DNA of 64,000 nucleotides, taken from positions 3,100,001 to 3,164,000 of the forward strand of contig OZ218950.1 of the NCBI GenBank assembly GCA_965112735.1. The letters run 5' to 3'. Below, in pieces: positions 1 through 9,630 of this stretch. The stretch comes from Phaeosaccion multiseriatum. Its lineage: Eukaryota > Ochrophyta, other classes. The notes under the pieces were generated by a model, which was not told the origin of the DNA, did no database searches, and was given only the letters and a program-made list of their open reading frames with translations. The translations under genes and the position numbers were made by a program. The stretch's first letter is position 1; each line of letters begins with the position of its first letter.

Positions 1-176
1 CGAGAGATAACAGGGCCTGCCAAACGCCACACTTTCACCCGCTTTCGATGTGTCGAACACCAACAAACAGTGCTGCCTCTCCTCCTCTGCTAAGTCCAGC
101 CGCCACTGGGTGTGCCCCTTTTCGAAGGAAGCCCTTCGAGAATAAGGGCCGGTGCTTCAGTGCCCCCCCCCCCCGC

Positions 177-215
<39 letters not shown>

Positions 216-244
216 ATCAAGGCTCTTGTCCCTCCGTCCCTCGC
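1..244. other. 3' flank of the dehydrogenase gene, no gene seen
   Basis: No coding signal is visible. The stretch holds a C-rich run and a (CT)n tract at about 181-207. It lies downstream of the minus-strand dehydrogenase and probably contains its 3' UTR. Confidence 0.5.
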
Positions 245-1764
245 TCAGTTGAGGCCCGCGTCGTGCAAGCACTTGGTAACAATCGCAAAGTCTGCCTCCC
301 CAAACCCTTTCAGCATGGCCGTGTCAAACACCCTCCCCGCAGCGGGCAGGAGGGGAAGCTTCAACCCTACGCTCTCCACTGTTGCTCGAATGAGCTCCAG
401 ATCCTTCTTGAGGTTTCTGATGGGGGCGAGTGACTTCTCCAGCGCCTGTGAGGGCAAGGAAAGCAGCGTGTATTCGTTGGGTAGGGGGGGGTCGGCCAAA
501 CTCACGTGTACCTTCATTTTTGGGGTAAAGGAGATGGGGCGAAGAACAGACGAAGCTTGCGGAAGATGGCACTTGGCTCACACCCCCCTCCCCCCACCTC
601 AATGAGATGGGAAGCTGGCAAATACTGGGGAGTGGGCCATCAAGACAGGCAGGGACACGCTTTCGCTAGACTGGTACCACCCTATCTGATTCCTCTTCCT
701 TGCTTCTTTCCTTTCCTCCCGTACGTACCTCATTGCCCTCTTCTTCTGCCCGAATGAGATCCTCGAGGTTCTTGGAGAGCATCGTGGAGTGGCCCCAAGA
801 CACGCTGAGGAGGTCCAGCAGCTTCCGCGTGTCGCTCACCCCGAGCGAGCGCGCCAAGGTATAGGCCTCGCACGCCGCCACAGTCTGCACAATCACTAGC
901 ATCTGGTTCACGAGCTTTGCAGCACAGCCAGCCCTAGCGCAGGAGCAGTAGCAGCAGTAGGAGTAGGAGTAGAGGCAGTAGGAACGGAGGTGAAAGGGGT
1001 GCGTCTACTTGGGGCAGCCACTGAGGCGCTGTGGAAGAAAGTGAAAGTGTTTAGCCCATGCAGGACGTCAAGAGAATTTGGTTTTCATGTCTTACGACTC
1101 TCTTTTCAAAGAGATCAGCCCCCCCCCCCCTCCCGATGAATGACTCCTCAAGCTCTTGACTCACTCACCCGGTGGGTCCCATGAGGGAAATGTGCGACCC
1201 CATCGCCTGGAAAGCAGGAAGGCACTCTTGAAAATGCTCTCTGTCTCCGCCTACCATGATGCTTAGTTGACCCGACGATGCACCACCCGGCCCGCCGGAG
1301 ACGGGCGCGTCTAGGAAAGCCACCCCATGAGGGGAGAGGCCATCGCGGAGCTCCACAGAGCTCGCTGGGCTGCAAGTCCCGAGGTCAACAATGACTTTGC
1401 TCCAAGCGGGGGAGCCAACTCCTTGGTCTTCTCCCCCTCCCCCTCCTCCTCCTCCTCCTCCTCCTCCTGCTCTTCCTCCTCTGCCCTTCAGCCCTTGCAC
1501 GAGGCCGTCCGGCCCGAATACAACCTCGCGGCTGATAGCCTCACTGGGAAGAGACAGGAAGACGATGTCGCTTGCCTCCATGAGTGCAGATGGAGAGGCA
1601 GTGAGGCTGACTTGCCCAGCAGCAGGAGGTTCAAGGGAATTGCCCTTCTTGTCGAACACGCTGAGAGGAAACCCCTTCTGCGCAAGTTGCCGCACCATGC
1701 CACTTCCCATAGCCCCCAATCCCACAAAGCCCAATCGGCCCCCCAGCTTTCCTAAGCTCCCCAT
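245..1764 (-). CDS. 3-hydroxyisobutyrate dehydrogenase-like beta-hydroxyacid dehydrogenase
   Basis: NAD(P)-dependent oxidoreductase of the 6-phosphogluconate/3-hydroxyisobutyrate dehydrogenase superfamily, which oxidises short beta-hydroxyacids or reduces semialdehydes. Three exons read in frame (1764-1169, 933-729, 445-245; 333 residues). The N-terminus carries the family signature GFVGLGAMGSGM (Rossmann dinucleotide motif). The middle has the substrate-loop motif DAPVSGG. The joined exon 1/2 boundary gives GPTGAGCAAKLVNQ with the conserved catalytic Lys (about K205) and Asn (about N208). A low-complexity Gly run near residue 105 is an unusual insertion. The last exon matches the helical C-terminal domain. 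No clear transit peptide is seen, so it may be cytosolic. The exact substrate (3-hydroxyisobutyrate, glyoxylate/succinic semialdehyde or other) cannot be told from sequence alone. The start shares a 124-bp divergent spacer with the next gene. Confidence 0.88.
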
Positions 1765-1888
1765 CGGAAGAAGAGGAGGGAGAAGGGCCGGGAATGAAAA
1801 TCTCTTGACTTACGAGCGACCACCAAAGCAAAGCAGTTGGTTCTCTGACTCACAGATTTGGCGATTCTTCATTCGAGAAATATCAAAT
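1765..1888. promoter_or_regulatory. Short divergent promoter region
   Basis: Only 124 bp separate the start codons of the minus-strand dehydrogenase (1764) and the plus-strand rhodanese-methyltransferase (1889), so both promoters and 5' UTRs must lie here or overlap the genes. No convincing TATA box was identified; this is inferred from geometry. Confidence 0.5.
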
Positions 1889-3569
1889 ATGGCCCCGAGC
1901 AGGGCTCTTGCTGCGGCACTTGCAGCAACGGGAGCGCTACTGGTTGTTACCTGGAAAAGGGCGAAGCAAGCGAGACTGCAAGCATCCAGGAGGATTTTGA
2001 AAGGGTGGAGTGAGGTGCAGCAAAAGGATCCTCAAGGGCCGCCGAGCTCACAGCGCGTTCCCGTCGTTGATCTACGAAGGTGGGGCTTCTCTCACACTTT
2101 CTTACACAGCCTGGGCAGGGTCCTTCGAGATATCTCGCGACCCTTTGGGAGCTAAGCACCCTTCCTGCTTTTTTCTGTCCTTTTCATTTCTCGTGCGCAA
2201 ACTCCAACCCAGTGATGTCGACTTTGTTCAACGTCGGCTGGTGGGCTCCTGCAGCATACCGGCCGAAATTCTATGGACAGAGGACTGGTGGTTCTCACTG
2301 CCGGATAAGAAGCAGCCCTTTGTGTTGCTACTGCCCAGGAGGGAGTGGAGGGCCCTGTACGCGAAGCTCCTATTGGCCAGGCCAGATGCTGCAGGCAATG
2401 ACTTGTAATGCACGAGAATGGTCACGCTCTGTGAATCTCTGAGTGGTGCTCGACTAACCTCTCGTCCCCACACTCTCCTCCATTCCCTGCTCGTGTGCCC
2501 CATACCCAGGAAACTTGCTCCTTCTGGATACCCCCGAGCTGTGGCAGGCGGCTGACGAGCAGGGACTGCTGATATCCGGGGCGGTGTCACCCCAGGAGCG
2601 TCGCGAAGGTCTGTTTTTCGAGCCGTGCCCCTTTCTGGCGCGCATCGTGAGCGGGCTGGAGGAGGTGCTGCTGGCGACTGCGAGGGAGGGAGAGCAGGAG
2701 GTGGAGGAAGAGCACCCCACTCAGCAGTATAGACTCAAGGCGCGGCAGACCCCCCTGACCTGTCTCGACGTGGGCTGCGGAAGGTGAGAGAAACAGGAGA
2801 GAGACGCGTGGGAGCGGGTCATGAAAAGTCGCCCTTCTGACGGGGCGGCAGAAGGTTCTTGGGAGGGGGCGAGGAGAGTAGCAGGGACAGCAGGGCAAGG
2901 GTCCAGCAAAGCTCCGTAAAGGGAACATCGGAAGAGCTCGGCTCCATGTGTGACTCCGACGCTTTGTGTGGCACAGACCATTGACGGGCCAGACCATCTC
3001 CGCGCCGCCCCACTTGCTGCTTCCCCACTACCCCCTCTTGCTCCCCCTCGCGCTCCCGTAGCGGGAGGGACGTGGCCTACCTGGCTTGTCGCGGCTGGAC
3101 GGTGACGGGGGTGGACTGCTGGTCACGCGTGTTGGACCGCACTCGGCGCCTCGCGGAGAGAGCAGGCGTGAAGGAGAGGGTTGAGGTGAGGAGAAAGAGG
3201 AGGACAGTCGTGAATGTCGACGAGAGATGGAGGGAGAAGGGCGTATGTGTGTGTGTATGTGTGTGTGTATGTGTGTGTGTGTGTGTGTGAGACAGAGAGA
3301 GAGAGAGAGGGAGGGAGGAAGAGGTAGAGGGAGAGCTGGAAGGGGGAGGCCAACAGAATGTCGAAGCACCTGCTGAAACTCCCCCCCCCCCCCCTTCCCT
3401 CATGCCGACACAATTCTCCTCCGGCTGATTCCAAACTTTTCAGCGCCTAACCTTCTCGCTTGTCCTCGCTTGTCTCGCATCACAGACGTGGCAGGGGAAG
3501 GTCACCCCCAGCGGCACCTTGCAGCTAGCCGCAGAGCACGGGAGGGGCGTCCGGACACTCGGCATCTCG

Positions 3570-3606
<37 letters not shown>

Positions 3607-4358
3607 GCGAGCAGGAGGAGGGGAGCCAACGCGAGGAAGAGCCCCCTGTGTTCGCCTTGGTGATGGTGGTGCGTTATCTCAACAGGGCCTCCTTTGACAC
3701 GCTGGAGAGCCTCGTCAGAAAGCCAGGTACGTGCGCATGTGTGTGTACGTCGTATATTTTCTCCTCCTCCCTCACGACCGCTGTGCTGCCGTGCCCCGCG
3801 CCCTCCTCTCTTAAATAGGTGGGTATCTACTTCACTACACTTTTCAAGAAGAGGAGCAGGGCGAGCCTTGGCCGCACCACAGCCCCAAAAACATGAAGAT
3901 GGTGAGGGAGGGAGGCAGGGAGTGACTGAGTGACTGAGTGACTGAGTGAATGAGTGAATGAGTGACTGAGAGACTAAGTGACTGAGTGAATGAGGGGGGC
4001 CCGAGTGAGTGGGGGGAGCTCTCTCTCCTCTCTGAACACCGCTTGCTCGGCGTTGGAGCCTCGGGCCCATGCATACAGTACACACACTTACTTTCAAAGG
4101 CCTCTTACTGGAATGAATACGTGAAGAAAAATGAATGAAAGTCAACGTGTGTGCGCCTCTCTCTCTCTCTGCCTGCCTGCCTGACCAATGCACTGTTCGC
4201 ATTCCCCTCTCGCATTCGTGCAGGTGCTGAAAGTGGGAGAGCTGCGTGAGAGGTTCGGCCCTTCGCGCGGCTGGGAGGTGCTTGTCGACACCGTCACGAG
4301 GCTGCCCGACGGGCGGCCCATGAACTGCTTCCTGGCCAGGACGGTCGCCTCGGACTGA
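1889..4358 (+). CDS. Rhodanese-like plus TehB/TPMT-like SAM methyltransferase fusion
   Basis: Seven exons give a 409-residue protein: 1889-2079, 2213-2394, 2510-2783, 3062-3185, 3486-3726, 3819-3901, 4224-4358. An N-terminal hydrophobic/basic segment is followed by a rhodanese-like half (PVVDLR, then LVGSCSIPAEIL); I see no active-site Cys loop. The second half is a class I SAM-dependent methyltransferase: motif I LDVGCGSGRDVAYLA is completed across the exon 3/4 junction, followed by GWTVTGVD, and the later motif ALVMVVRYLNRASFD then GGYLLHYTF is typical of TehB/TPMT-like enzymes. A poly-Gln tract is inserted near the middle (3572-3605). The methyl acceptor is unknown; the family includes tellurite, thiol and halide methylases. 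The intron after exon 2 appears to be GC-AG (2395-2509), the only join that keeps the frame. The domain call is firm; the exact exon 2 end is less so. Confidence 0.8.
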
Positions 4359-4674
4359 GCCTCTCCCTATATACACTCGGTCCGCGGTGCGCGCGTTTGG
4401 ATGAGTAGAGTACAGCGAGCAGCAAAGTACATGTGAGGGTATGTGCGTAGCGATGGGAAGTGGCTCGTACGCTTGGCTGCAGCCACTCTTTCCGAGCAGC
4501 TTGGGGCTGGACCTCGCTCTTACTCACTCCGGCGCTGAAGACAGAAAAGACCACTGAGTTTCTGGGAAGAAGCTCATCGTCGGGAGCTAAGGGTGGATAG
4601 GGAACTGTTTCGACCCCGTACGTGTCTCGCTTGACGCTTGACGGTATCGTTACCTAGCTGAAGGTGGGCCACCG
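4359..4674. other. Intergenic spacer, nothing recognised
   Basis: This 316-bp interval between the methyltransferase stop and the next tentative start contains no recognisable gene or repeat. It presumably holds the 3' UTR of the upstream gene. Confidence 0.4.
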
Positions 4675-5473
4675 ATGCCCTCTCCCGTGCGGTCAGTGCC
4701 TGCCCCCCTGCCCCTGCCCACCGCATACTGCCGTGGGGGCTCCTGGCAGAGGCAGGGGTCAGAGATGGGGCCGACGAATGCCTCGGATATCAGAGAGAGA
4801 GCAGCAGCGGCGGCGGCAGGAGCAGTAGTAGAGGCAGCAGTTGGTGGTACAGCAGCAGTGGCATCCCGGCGAGTGTACCGCTCGGTGCGTAAAGACGAGC
4901 AGGAGGGGAAGAAAGCATGGGTTTGACGGATCCTGTACTTGTGCCATTTTATGCTCTCCTCTCGAGAAGGGCCTCGCAGCGCTCAACAAGTTCGGCGGCG
5001 AGGTGAGCTATCCACACCAGCTGCGACTTGGCGGCCGCGTGACTGCTCTGCAAACAGTCTTCTTCCTGCACCCTTGACACACACGGCCTTTGAGAATCAC
5101 TTGTCCTCCCCAGGGTCTCATCGGTCGTAAGCTGCCTGCCTTTGAGACCGATGAGGACGCTGTGCTTGTGCTGCGTGAGCGCGTCAACGAGGCTCAGCGA
5201 ATCGCCACAAGAGAGATGAAGGAGATGGAGATTGAGAAGAGGGGGGGTGGAGCGAGGGGCAGGAAGCGAAAGGGAATGGGAGGGGACCGAGAGGGGAGAT
5301 GTGGAGGGCGCAGTGCGAGGCTTCAGCAAGATGGGAGGAGGGAGGGGCGGAAGGGGTGGGCGGGGGGGAGGGGGAAGGGGTCGCGGGGAGAGGCGGTAGC
5401 GCGGACGAGGAGCGCAGCTTGGCTGCGACGAGAGCGACGCATGGCAAGGAAGAGGAGCAGCAACAGTTGGTGA
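4675..5473 (+). CDS. Hypothetical basic protein (tentative three-exon model)
   Basis: Three segments join in frame with GT-AG introns: 4675-4884, 4967-5002 (a 36-nt micro-exon) and 5114-5473, giving 201 residues. The best protein-like part is KGLAALNKFGGE followed by GLIGRKLPAFETDEDAVL and a charged helical run (RERVNEAQRIATREM). The C-terminal third is Arg/Gly-rich low complexity and may be partly non-coding. Exon 1 carries an Ala/Val-rich repeat containing one copy of the dispersed CAGTTGGTGRTACAGCAG motif described in the findings. I do not recognise the family. The start codon and the C-terminus are uncertain. Confidence 0.4.
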
Positions 5474-5819
5474 TACGGCAGCAGCAATGGGAGGTGGAAT
5501 AGACCCAGGAGCTGGCAAGGAGACACGGCGAGGCGATGGCTGAGCTTGAGCCACCTACACCTCGCTCAGGCGAGGAGCGATGGGAAGCGCGAGCCGAAAC
5601 CCGCGATGCTACTGGATTGGTGCATTTTATTTACACTAAGGTGGCTCTTTCTCAGAACGCATGCTTCTCTGCCTACTCACCCTTCCTCAGAGCGAGAACA
5701 AGCAACGGCACGTCAGTCTTAGGCCTTCGTTCTTTAATCCCGCTGTATAAACATAAGCTATGTACACTGTGTGTGTGTGTGTGTGGGTGCCTTTCACGGC
5801 CGAACGGAGTTGACGGTTG
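5474..5819. other. Convergent intergenic region
   Basis: Lies between the tentative hypothetical gene (+) and the stop of the secreted protein gene (-). It contains another copy of the motif CAGTTGGTGATACGGCAG (around 5466-5483, just at the upstream edge) and a short (GT)n tract at about 5768-5785. No gene seen. Confidence 0.4.
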
Positions 5820-7054
5820 CTACTCTGCTGCTACCAAGAATGCTCCCTCTGCGGGGGGCTGGGTGGGGGCGGACACGGGGAGAAAGCACTCCTTCGGGTC
5901 GGCGAGAATCTCGTCCTCCCAAGCCCAAGCCCCTCCTCGCGGGCTTGACGAAGAGTAGGAGGAGAAGGAGGAGGAGGAAGAGCGGTCGTAAGACGGCGAG
6001 GAGGAGGAAGAGGTCGTGATCGAGTACTTGTCGTCGGGAGATAGCGAGTCGGACATGAGCCAGTCCCAAAGCCTCTCCAGGAGGGCCCCGCCTGAGGTGT
6101 CGCCACCGCTGCTGCTGCTGATCCTCGCTTCCCCCTGCTCCTGAGCGCTGGGGCAGTATGCGGGCACCTCAAAAAAGTTGTCCTCGAATGACATTGGTTG
6201 GAACACGCCATAATCCTCCTGGTTCTTGTTGCCCTGAGTGATGGGTCAAAGCAGATGGACAATGAGTGGGACTGACAGGAAGGAAGAAGACTCAGGGCAT
6301 CAGCCCGAGAAGCTGCAGGACAGTCTCACCTTTTGGTCAAGGGGGGTGACAACGCGTGTCGGCCGCTTGGGATGCTCCACTGTTTCGTAGTACTCGTGAT
6401 CTTGAGTGACCCACTTGTTCGATAGGACGCTGTTCACCACCTGTGTGCCTTCGTAGGCGCCTCCCACAAACCAGTCCTGGGTGACGATACCGACGGGTAG
6501 CTGAAGGTACTCGCATGCCTGGTTTTGCTCATTGAACACCCAGCTATCGGTCCCACGAATGAGAAAGCTGGATGTGACTCCCTCCCTGCTGCACTCTTGC
6601 AGCATGCTCAAGCGCGGAGCGTCGTAATATTTGAGGATTTGCTGCGGTGGTCCTGTGCTCTCTCCGGCCGGAGTGCTCCCATTCCTAGGGAAGAGGGAGG
6701 GGGAGAAGGAGAGAGAGAAGAAGGCAGACGGAGAAGGGGTAGGGTGAGGCATGGAGAGAAGGAGAAGGGAAGATAAAGGGGAAAGGGGGGAAGGGGAAAA
6801 AAAAGAAGGATTTGTGGGGAAAGAAGCGAAGGAGAGGAACAAGGAAGAGCGCGGCAGGGAACGTACCTGAGCTCGCTGGCGAAGAAGGAGTCTGGCCACG
6901 CCTCTGGCTGCCCAGGAGCGAATGGGAGCGCGGGCGGCAACCTGGCTGGGTGCTCCTCTTGTCCCCCCTCTGCCTCCTCCAGCTCCGACCAAAACCCGCC
7001 AGCAGCCGCGAGACTCAACATGGACCCCAAAGCGAGTAGCGTAAGACGATTCAT
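5820..7054 (-). CDS. Secreted protein similar to plant At4g14100 / ependymin-related proteins
   Basis: Three exons (7054-6867, 6684-6330, 6233-5820) give 318 residues. The N-terminus MNRLTLLALGSMLSLAAAGG is a clear signal peptide. The core resembles the plant At4g14100 family and ependymin-related proteins as I remember them: a hydrophobic YYDAPRLSML strand, a paired-Cys region (CEYLQLPVGIVTQDWF, then GAYEGTQVVNSVLSNKW), EYYETVEHPKRPTRVVTPL, and a closing FFEVPAYCP motif. These are extracellular or vacuolar ligand/lipid-binding beta-barrel-like proteins of poorly defined function. After that motif comes a Ser-rich tail of about 100 residues unlike the usual family length, possibly a linker or wall-anchoring region. 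It shares a 140-bp divergent promoter with the next gene. Confidence 0.72.
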
Positions 7055-7194
7055 CCTTTGTGCTTGTGTAAGTGGCGCTCTCTGGAGATGGAATGAATTC
7101 TCCGGACACGCGGCAAAAGCTCAACGTACAAGTCAATGGCCCAGTCTTAAGCAACGCAGGCGCGATCCCCATCAACAAACAGGACTGAGGAGCA
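7055..7194. promoter_or_regulatory. Short divergent promoter region
   Basis: 140 bp separate the start codons of the secreted protein (-, 7054) and the plastid-targeted protein (+, 7195). The promoters of both genes must overlap here. No specific element was identified. Confidence 0.45.
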
Positions 7195-7728
7195 ATGAAG
7201 GGAGGAGCTTTGGCATCAGCAACTGCTGTAGTCCTTTTTGGACGGTCGGTGTCGGCTTTCCTGCTGGCTCCTCCGCCCAACGCACCTGCTCAGCTGCAGG
7301 GGCAGTCACGTGCAAGTGTGCGGACTGGAGGTGGAGCGCACAGAGGCTCGCAAGGCGTGCTTTGGGACAAGCCCAGGGAGAGCGAAGAGTACGTGCCGGA
7401 GGGGCGCAGAGGGGAGAGACAGGTGTCCAAGGAGGCGCTGGACAGAATCATGGGAGACGTGCAGCTCAGGGGAATGCTACAGGACTACAGGGTGAGTGGG
7501 AGGGTCGCCTTTCGTCGTGCAATCAAGCCGTTTTTCACCCCCCCTTCCCCCCCCACCTCGCACCTCTGCTGCCACGCGCAGACGCAGGAGCTGATAATCA
7601 CTCTGAGGAACACCCCCCCGGAGGAGTGGAAGGAGACCATGTCCGATCACTATCGACACGATCCCTTCATCCGGCAGGTGCAGAGGGAGCTGTTTCCCAT
7701 TCTGTACGGGACCACCTTGGAGGACTAA
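7195..7728 (+). CDS. Small plastid-targeted protein of unknown function
   Basis: Two exons (7195-7491 and 7582-7728) give 147 residues. The N-terminus MKGGALASATAVVLFGRSVSAFLLAPPP is a signal peptide ending in an SAF-L motif followed by a Pro/Ala/Ser-rich stretch. This is the bipartite signal plus transit peptide arrangement (ASAFAP-like, Phe at +1) used for import into secondary plastids of heterokont algae. The mature part is mostly helical and charged (SKEALDRIMGDVQLRGML; then PPEEWKETMSDHYRHDPFI and LFPILYGTTLED). I do not recognise a family. The targeting motif and the in-frame splice support a real gene. Confidence 0.75.
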   Translation: MKGGALASATAVVLFGRSVSAFLLAPPPNAPAQLQGQSRASVRTGGGAHRGSQGVLWDKPRESEEYVPEGRRGERQVSKEALDRIMGDVQLRGMLQDYRVSGRVAFRRAIKPFFTPPSPPTSHLCCHAQTQELIITLRNTPPEEWKETMSDHYRHDPFIRQVQRELFPILYGTTLED

Positions 7729-8949
7729 GGAGGTTGAGGGCGCAGTCGTGAGGACGCCAAGGCGGAGGGGTAGAGAGGGGATGCGCTGTAATGGCGCTCG
7801 CTAGTTCACAGGACACATCAAGACAGCGGGGGAAGGGGGGCGTATCGTCTCCTATGGGGGGGCTGCACAGTCAAGCAAGCTGGACTCTCACTCTCAGTCT
7901 TCCCTTCGCTGCAGCCCCCGGCCATTATTGCGGCGGGCGAGAGAGTAGCTTTCGCCCACAGTACCGCACAGCGCTAGTCGGAGGGGGTGCAGGGCGACGT
8001 GGCAGGTATGAATTTCAAGTGGCCTCAGAGGTGCTATGGGCACAGCCATCTCTCCGCTTGGCGCCTTCACTGCCCCAGCCACTGGGACTCGGGTCGGGTA
8101 TGGTACGCAAGATTAGGCAGCAAAGGATCGGTGGTCAACGCATCGGAGTAGTGAAGAAGGAGAAAGGCCCTTGCCCGAGGGGACATCGCCGTGTGCCCTG
8201 AGCAGGAGAGGGCTTTCTCCGCGCGACTGTCTGTGAGAGAAGGAATATGCAAAGCGCGACCTTCCCCTGGCCTTGGTCTCCTCCGGGCTGGTTCAGCAGC
8301 GTGGGGCTGTCGTGGCGAGCTGTGTGGTGAGCTGCGGCGTGACCTGTCGCCCCCCCCCCCACAGGCCTGAGCCATGGCACAGACGAGAGAAGAAGGAGTG
8401 CCTGGTCGGTCTGCATGTATTCTTCCACTCTACATTCTCATCTACCTTCGTGAGGAAGAACGGGGTTCGATATCAAAGGGCCAGCAACCCGGCGTGGTGG
8501 GAAGCTGCAGCAGCAGTATAGTCTTAGAAGCGGCCCACAGTTGCAGTGCCCAGTCAATGAAAGGGTGCGGCCGCCTTCCCCCCTTTGCGAAAACACGCAG
8601 CAGGAGTTGGAGGCCACAGACTGAGACTATTTCCCACGGCCGTAGATTTAGGTGGCCAGACCTGCAATGCTGCCTACAGTTTTCATTTGGAGCCAGGTTA
8701 CCAAAATTCTTTTCCCTTTTTACCTCTTCACACTGGCGAAGTTGGGTCCCCACGCCTTCGGGCGTGTGGGTGATAAATCGGTGGGCTCCGTCTGCTGAGT
8801 TCAGTCGGCGGCGCTGGATGTAGGTCGCCTGATGGAGCTGCCTGCAGGAGGGCTTTTTCCTGTGCAAAATCTAGGCGCAGCTGTGACGAGGGTTGGGAAC
8901 TTAATTGACTTAATAGGAAAGCGGGTGTGGGGGGGGGGGAGGGTAAGAG
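7729..8949. other. 1.2-kb intergenic region upstream of Crypton copy 1
   Basis: Several overlapping open frames occur, but none shows conserved motifs, consistent splicing or protein-like composition. The right edge contains ATTGACTTAATAGGA (about 8902-8917) and a G-rich 31-bp tract that interrupts sequence continuous at the second Crypton copy. I see no gene. Confidence 0.4.
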
Positions 8950-9593
8950 GAATCACCTGAGAAACTATTGATGACCGGTTTTGGTGGGGCGAGATGCCCC
9001 ACTCGGTGAAAGTGGGTATTTTTAGTACCCAATTTTTTTAAAAGTGGGTATTTTTAGTACAGTACCCAATATGGACCAGTAGCGCCCCTCCCCCCCCCCC
9101 TCCTTTTTGGTGTATCTCTCCCCTCCTCCTCCAAAATATACTACGCTATGATATGACGATTTAATGGTATTACCACGATAACAATGGTATTCATATTTAC
9201 AGACACACTTAGTGTCCGTCCTCAATCATGCATGGCATACAGTAGTAGTCAAAATCGCCTTCCGCAAAACCCTTGCTGTCGCAAAACTCGACGGTGCACA
9301 TGTGGTGCACGAGGTTTCCACACGCTCTTTCGGATGGGCAGAGGAACAGCTTGACTTGCGAGGGCTTAGTACAGCCATACGAGCATGTGAAGGCCATGTC
9401 TCCCTCTCTCAAGCCGCCCAACGACGGCGCTGCTGACGCGGCAGCAGCGGCAGTAGCGGCCGCAGCGGCCGCATCAGAGGCAGCAGCAGAAGCAGCATCA
9501 GAAGCAGTACCAGTACCAGTACGCTGTTTTTTTTGGGCCCCCCTTCCCCCACCCCTTCCTCCTCGTCCTCCTCCGGCTCCGCCTCCTCCTGTT

Positions 9594-9630
<37 letters not shown>

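Noticed and set aside
7791-8867. Several 60-150-codon frames between the plastid protein and Crypton copy 1
   Set aside because: Overlapping frames on both strands, no domain, no splice logic, no conserved-looking composition.
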